From: a bacterium | GTDB taxonomy: Bacteria; Patescibacteria; Paceibacteria; UBA9973; UBA2103 | Assembly (NCBI GenBank): GCA_021812925.1 | Contig: JAKAMK010000039.1 | Span: 1-7,202, forward strand | DNA length: 7,202 bases | Direction of reading: 5' to 3' | In this document: in pieces, positions 6,060 through 7,202 of the stretch | How the letters are laid out: the number at the start of each line of letters is the position of its first letter | Position numbering within the stretch: the first letter of the stretch is position 1 | The notes under the pieces: model-generated | Seen by the model: the letters and a program-made list of their open reading frames with translations, nothing else | What the model was told of the DNA's origin: nothing | Databases searched by the model: none | Made by a program: the position numbers and the translations under genes

Positions 6060-6082
6060 GTGTGAACCATGATAGCAGAGAA
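6060..6082 (-). promoter_or_regulatory. Extended -10 promoter of the membrane protein/mltG unit
   Basis: Minus-strand TTCTCTGCTATCATG (6082-6068) contains TGC + TATCAT (TATCAT at 6074-6069) and ends nine bases before the ATG at 6059. The identical 15-mer precedes the start at 2171. A -35 would fall in the terminator hairpin (TCCGGC at 17-base spacing, no resemblance), so the extended -10 must do the work. Start of transcription is predicted about two bases before the ATG, leaving almost no leader and no Shine-Dalgarno. Confidence 0.6.
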
Positions 6083-6112
6083 AACGAAGGCGCCGGAGGC
6101 GCCTTCGTTTTC
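6080..6112 (-). terminator. Intrinsic terminator after the HTH regulator gene
   Basis: Perfect inverted repeat with 15-base arms: GAAAACGAAGGCGCC (6080-6094), loop GGA (6095-6097), and its exact complement (6098-6112). Read on the minus strand it gives a GC stem followed by CGTTTTC, 20 bases after the TAG of the gene ending at 6133. The A/T ends pair as well, so it is symmetric and would also work on the plus strand, although no plus-strand gene reaches it. Confidence 0.9.
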
Positions 6113-6132
6113 ACGTGTGTATTGAAACCTGG

Positions 6133-7197
6133 CTAGACCGCTGCGTACTTGCCGTCTTTCGTCCGCTTGAAGTAGCGCGAATCGTTCAGGTTCACGAGGA
6201 TGGTGTTGTCCTTCACGAAGCGGACCTTCTTCACCTGCTTCATAACGTCGTCCTTCGTGAGCGGGCCCTCGTCCTTCAGGATGCCGCGGATGACATCGCG
6301 GACGACGCCCGGCTTGTAGCCCCACTCGGTGAGCGCGTAGAGGCCGCGCCCGACGAGCACGAAGCGCGGATCCTTGATGAGCTCGTTGTGGGTTGTCGCG
6401 ACGTGCGCCTTCTTCGAGAATACGGTGCCGATGGCCTTTGCGACTTCGGAGAAGTGCATCGGTTCGCCCTTGCGCTTGATCGTGAGGTACGCGTAGTCGC
6501 GGATGCCCTTTGTGCGGATGGCCGGCGCGGAGACCTTGCCCCACTCGGCAAGCGGGTTCTTGCCGATCTTCTTCGAGAGGGAGAGCCAGCGCTTCAGGAC
6601 TTCCTCGTTCTTGTAGGCGTCGTTCACGCCCTTCAGTTCATCGATGAAGCGGTCCATGAGCTCGCCCTCCGGAAGCACCTCGTCGTCCGAGAGAGAGCCG
6701 TACAGGTTCGAGAGCGCCTCATGGATGCGCTTCGCGGTCGACTGGTCGATGTGCCAGCGCGCGAGGAAGTCGTCTGTCTCGCGCTCGCGGTAGAAACGGG
6801 AACCAAGCACTAGGAGGAAACGGAAGCGATTGCGCCCCTTATCGTCATTCGAAAGCGACGCGAGGAGCTCGTCCTCGGATACGATGGCACCGAGCTTCTC
6901 GATGTGGCGCGCTATCTCGTCAAGCGCGGGAGCAGCCTCCTTGAAGACGGCGCTATTGCGGATGGCTTCGAGACCCGCTGCTTCGATCTGGCGGACGCGC
7001 TCGCGGGTGATGCCGGACCGGTCGCCGATAGACTCGAGCGTCTCGTGCTCGGCGTTCGTACCGAGGCCGAAGCGCCGCACGAGCACGTCGCGGGCGCGGT
7101 CAGGAGCCGCCGCGAGGAGCTTCTTCACGAGCGCTGCGCTATCGAACGAAAACGAGGCAGGCTTCGCCGCTCCCGTGCTACGAGTCTTAGTCTTCAT
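6133..7197 (-). CDS. DNA-binding protein: sigma-70 region 4-like HTH plus HARE-HTH
   Basis: A 354-residue soluble protein. Residues about 31-80 look like sigma-70 region 4: RDVLVRRFGLG (36-46) then TLESIGDRSGITRERVRQIE (53-72), the helix-turn-helix that in sigma factors reads the -35 element. A helical middle (about 85-220) follows. Residues about 225-295 match the HARE-HTH domain (as in RNA polymerase delta subunit and some nucleases): IRDYAYLTIKRKGEPMHFSEVAKAI, then FVLVGRGLYALTEWGY. A last winged-helix-like unit spans 297-354 (VIRGILKDEGPLTKDDVMKQV, ending RYFKRTKDGKY). Sigma regions 2 and 3 are absent, so it is not a complete sigma factor; a polymerase-associated regulator or nucleoid protein is more likely. 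The ATG at 7197 is only five bases from the window edge, so its promoter and ribosome site are unseen and a longer N-terminus cannot be fully excluded. It ends at a strong terminator. Confidence 0.88.
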   Translation of the reverse strand: MKTKTRSTGAAKPASFSFDSAALVKKLLAAAPDRARDVLVRRFGLGTNAEHETLESIGDRSGITRERVRQIEAAGLEAIRNSAVFKEAAPALDEIARHIEKLGAIVSEDELLASLSNDDKGRNRFRFLLVLGSRFYRERETDDFLARWHIDQSTAKRIHEALSNLYGSLSDDEVLPEGELMDRFIDELKGVNDAYKNEEVLKRWLSLSKKIGKNPLAEWGKVSAPAIRTKGIRDYAYLTIKRKGEPMHFSEVAKAIGTVFSKKAHVATTHNELIKDPRFVLVGRGLYALTEWGYKPGVVRDVIRGILKDEGPLTKDDVMKQVKKVRFVKDNTILVNLNDSRYFKRTKDGKYAAV

Positions 7198-7202
7198 GGT
7201 CA

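Noticed and set aside
1..7202. Alternative genetic code (TGA as Gly)
   Set aside because: TGA serves as the stop in the ATGA junctions at 1761-1764 and 889-892 and at 3618-3620, each at a sensible protein end.

Overview
This 7.2 kb, GC-rich window looks like a chromosomal segment of a member of the Candidate Phyla Radiation (Patescibacteria), probably a Parcubacteria-type lineage. That placement is inferred from the gene families: a two-TM protein of the VirD4-partner (DUF8128-like) type, a sigma-region-4/HARE-HTH regulator, an ATP-cone/Mrr-like nuclease fusion and small membrane-anchored proteins are, from memory, typical of these genomes. The short genes, tight packing and 1-4 base junctions agree. 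TGA, TAG and TAA all act as stops, so the code is the standard bacterial one, not the TGA=Gly code of Gracilibacteria/Absconditabacteria. Eight of nine genes are on the minus strand.

Reading the minus strand from the right: 7197-6133 encodes a multi-domain DNA-binding protein that ends at a strong intrinsic terminator (6112-6080). Directly against that terminator lies an extended -10 promoter that starts the next unit, a membrane protein (6059-4686) followed 6 bases later by the endolytic transglycosylase MltG (4679-3675). A lone plus-strand gene of unknown function (3300-3620) faces MltG. It carries the only strong Shine-Dalgarno in the window, a TTGACA -35 upstream and a hairpin/T-tract terminator behind. 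Divergent from it is mnmA (3212-2220), for tRNA 2-thiouridine synthesis.

The left part (2171 to the window edge) is a compact four-gene unit: a small anchored exported protein, an ATP-cone/PD-(D/E)XK nuclease, a second anchored exported protein with a DUF7282-like domain, and a second PD-(D/E)XK nuclease cut by the window edge. Junctions are ATGA, ATGA and a single base, so these genes are almost certainly co-translated. Two nuclease-fold proteins alternating with two surface-type proteins is the most unusual arrangement here. Its function is unknown.

A 15-base sequence containing an extended -10 element (TGCTATCAT) is repeated exactly 6 and 9 bases in front of the start codons at 2171 and 6059. 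The mnmA start has a TATAT element 5-6 bases upstream. No Shine-Dalgarno is present at these starts, which suggests near-leaderless mRNAs on the minus strand, in contrast to the plus-strand gene. There is no stretch over 300 bases without a gene; the largest gap is 87 bases (3213-3299). No RNA gene, CRISPR array or insertion sequence was seen.
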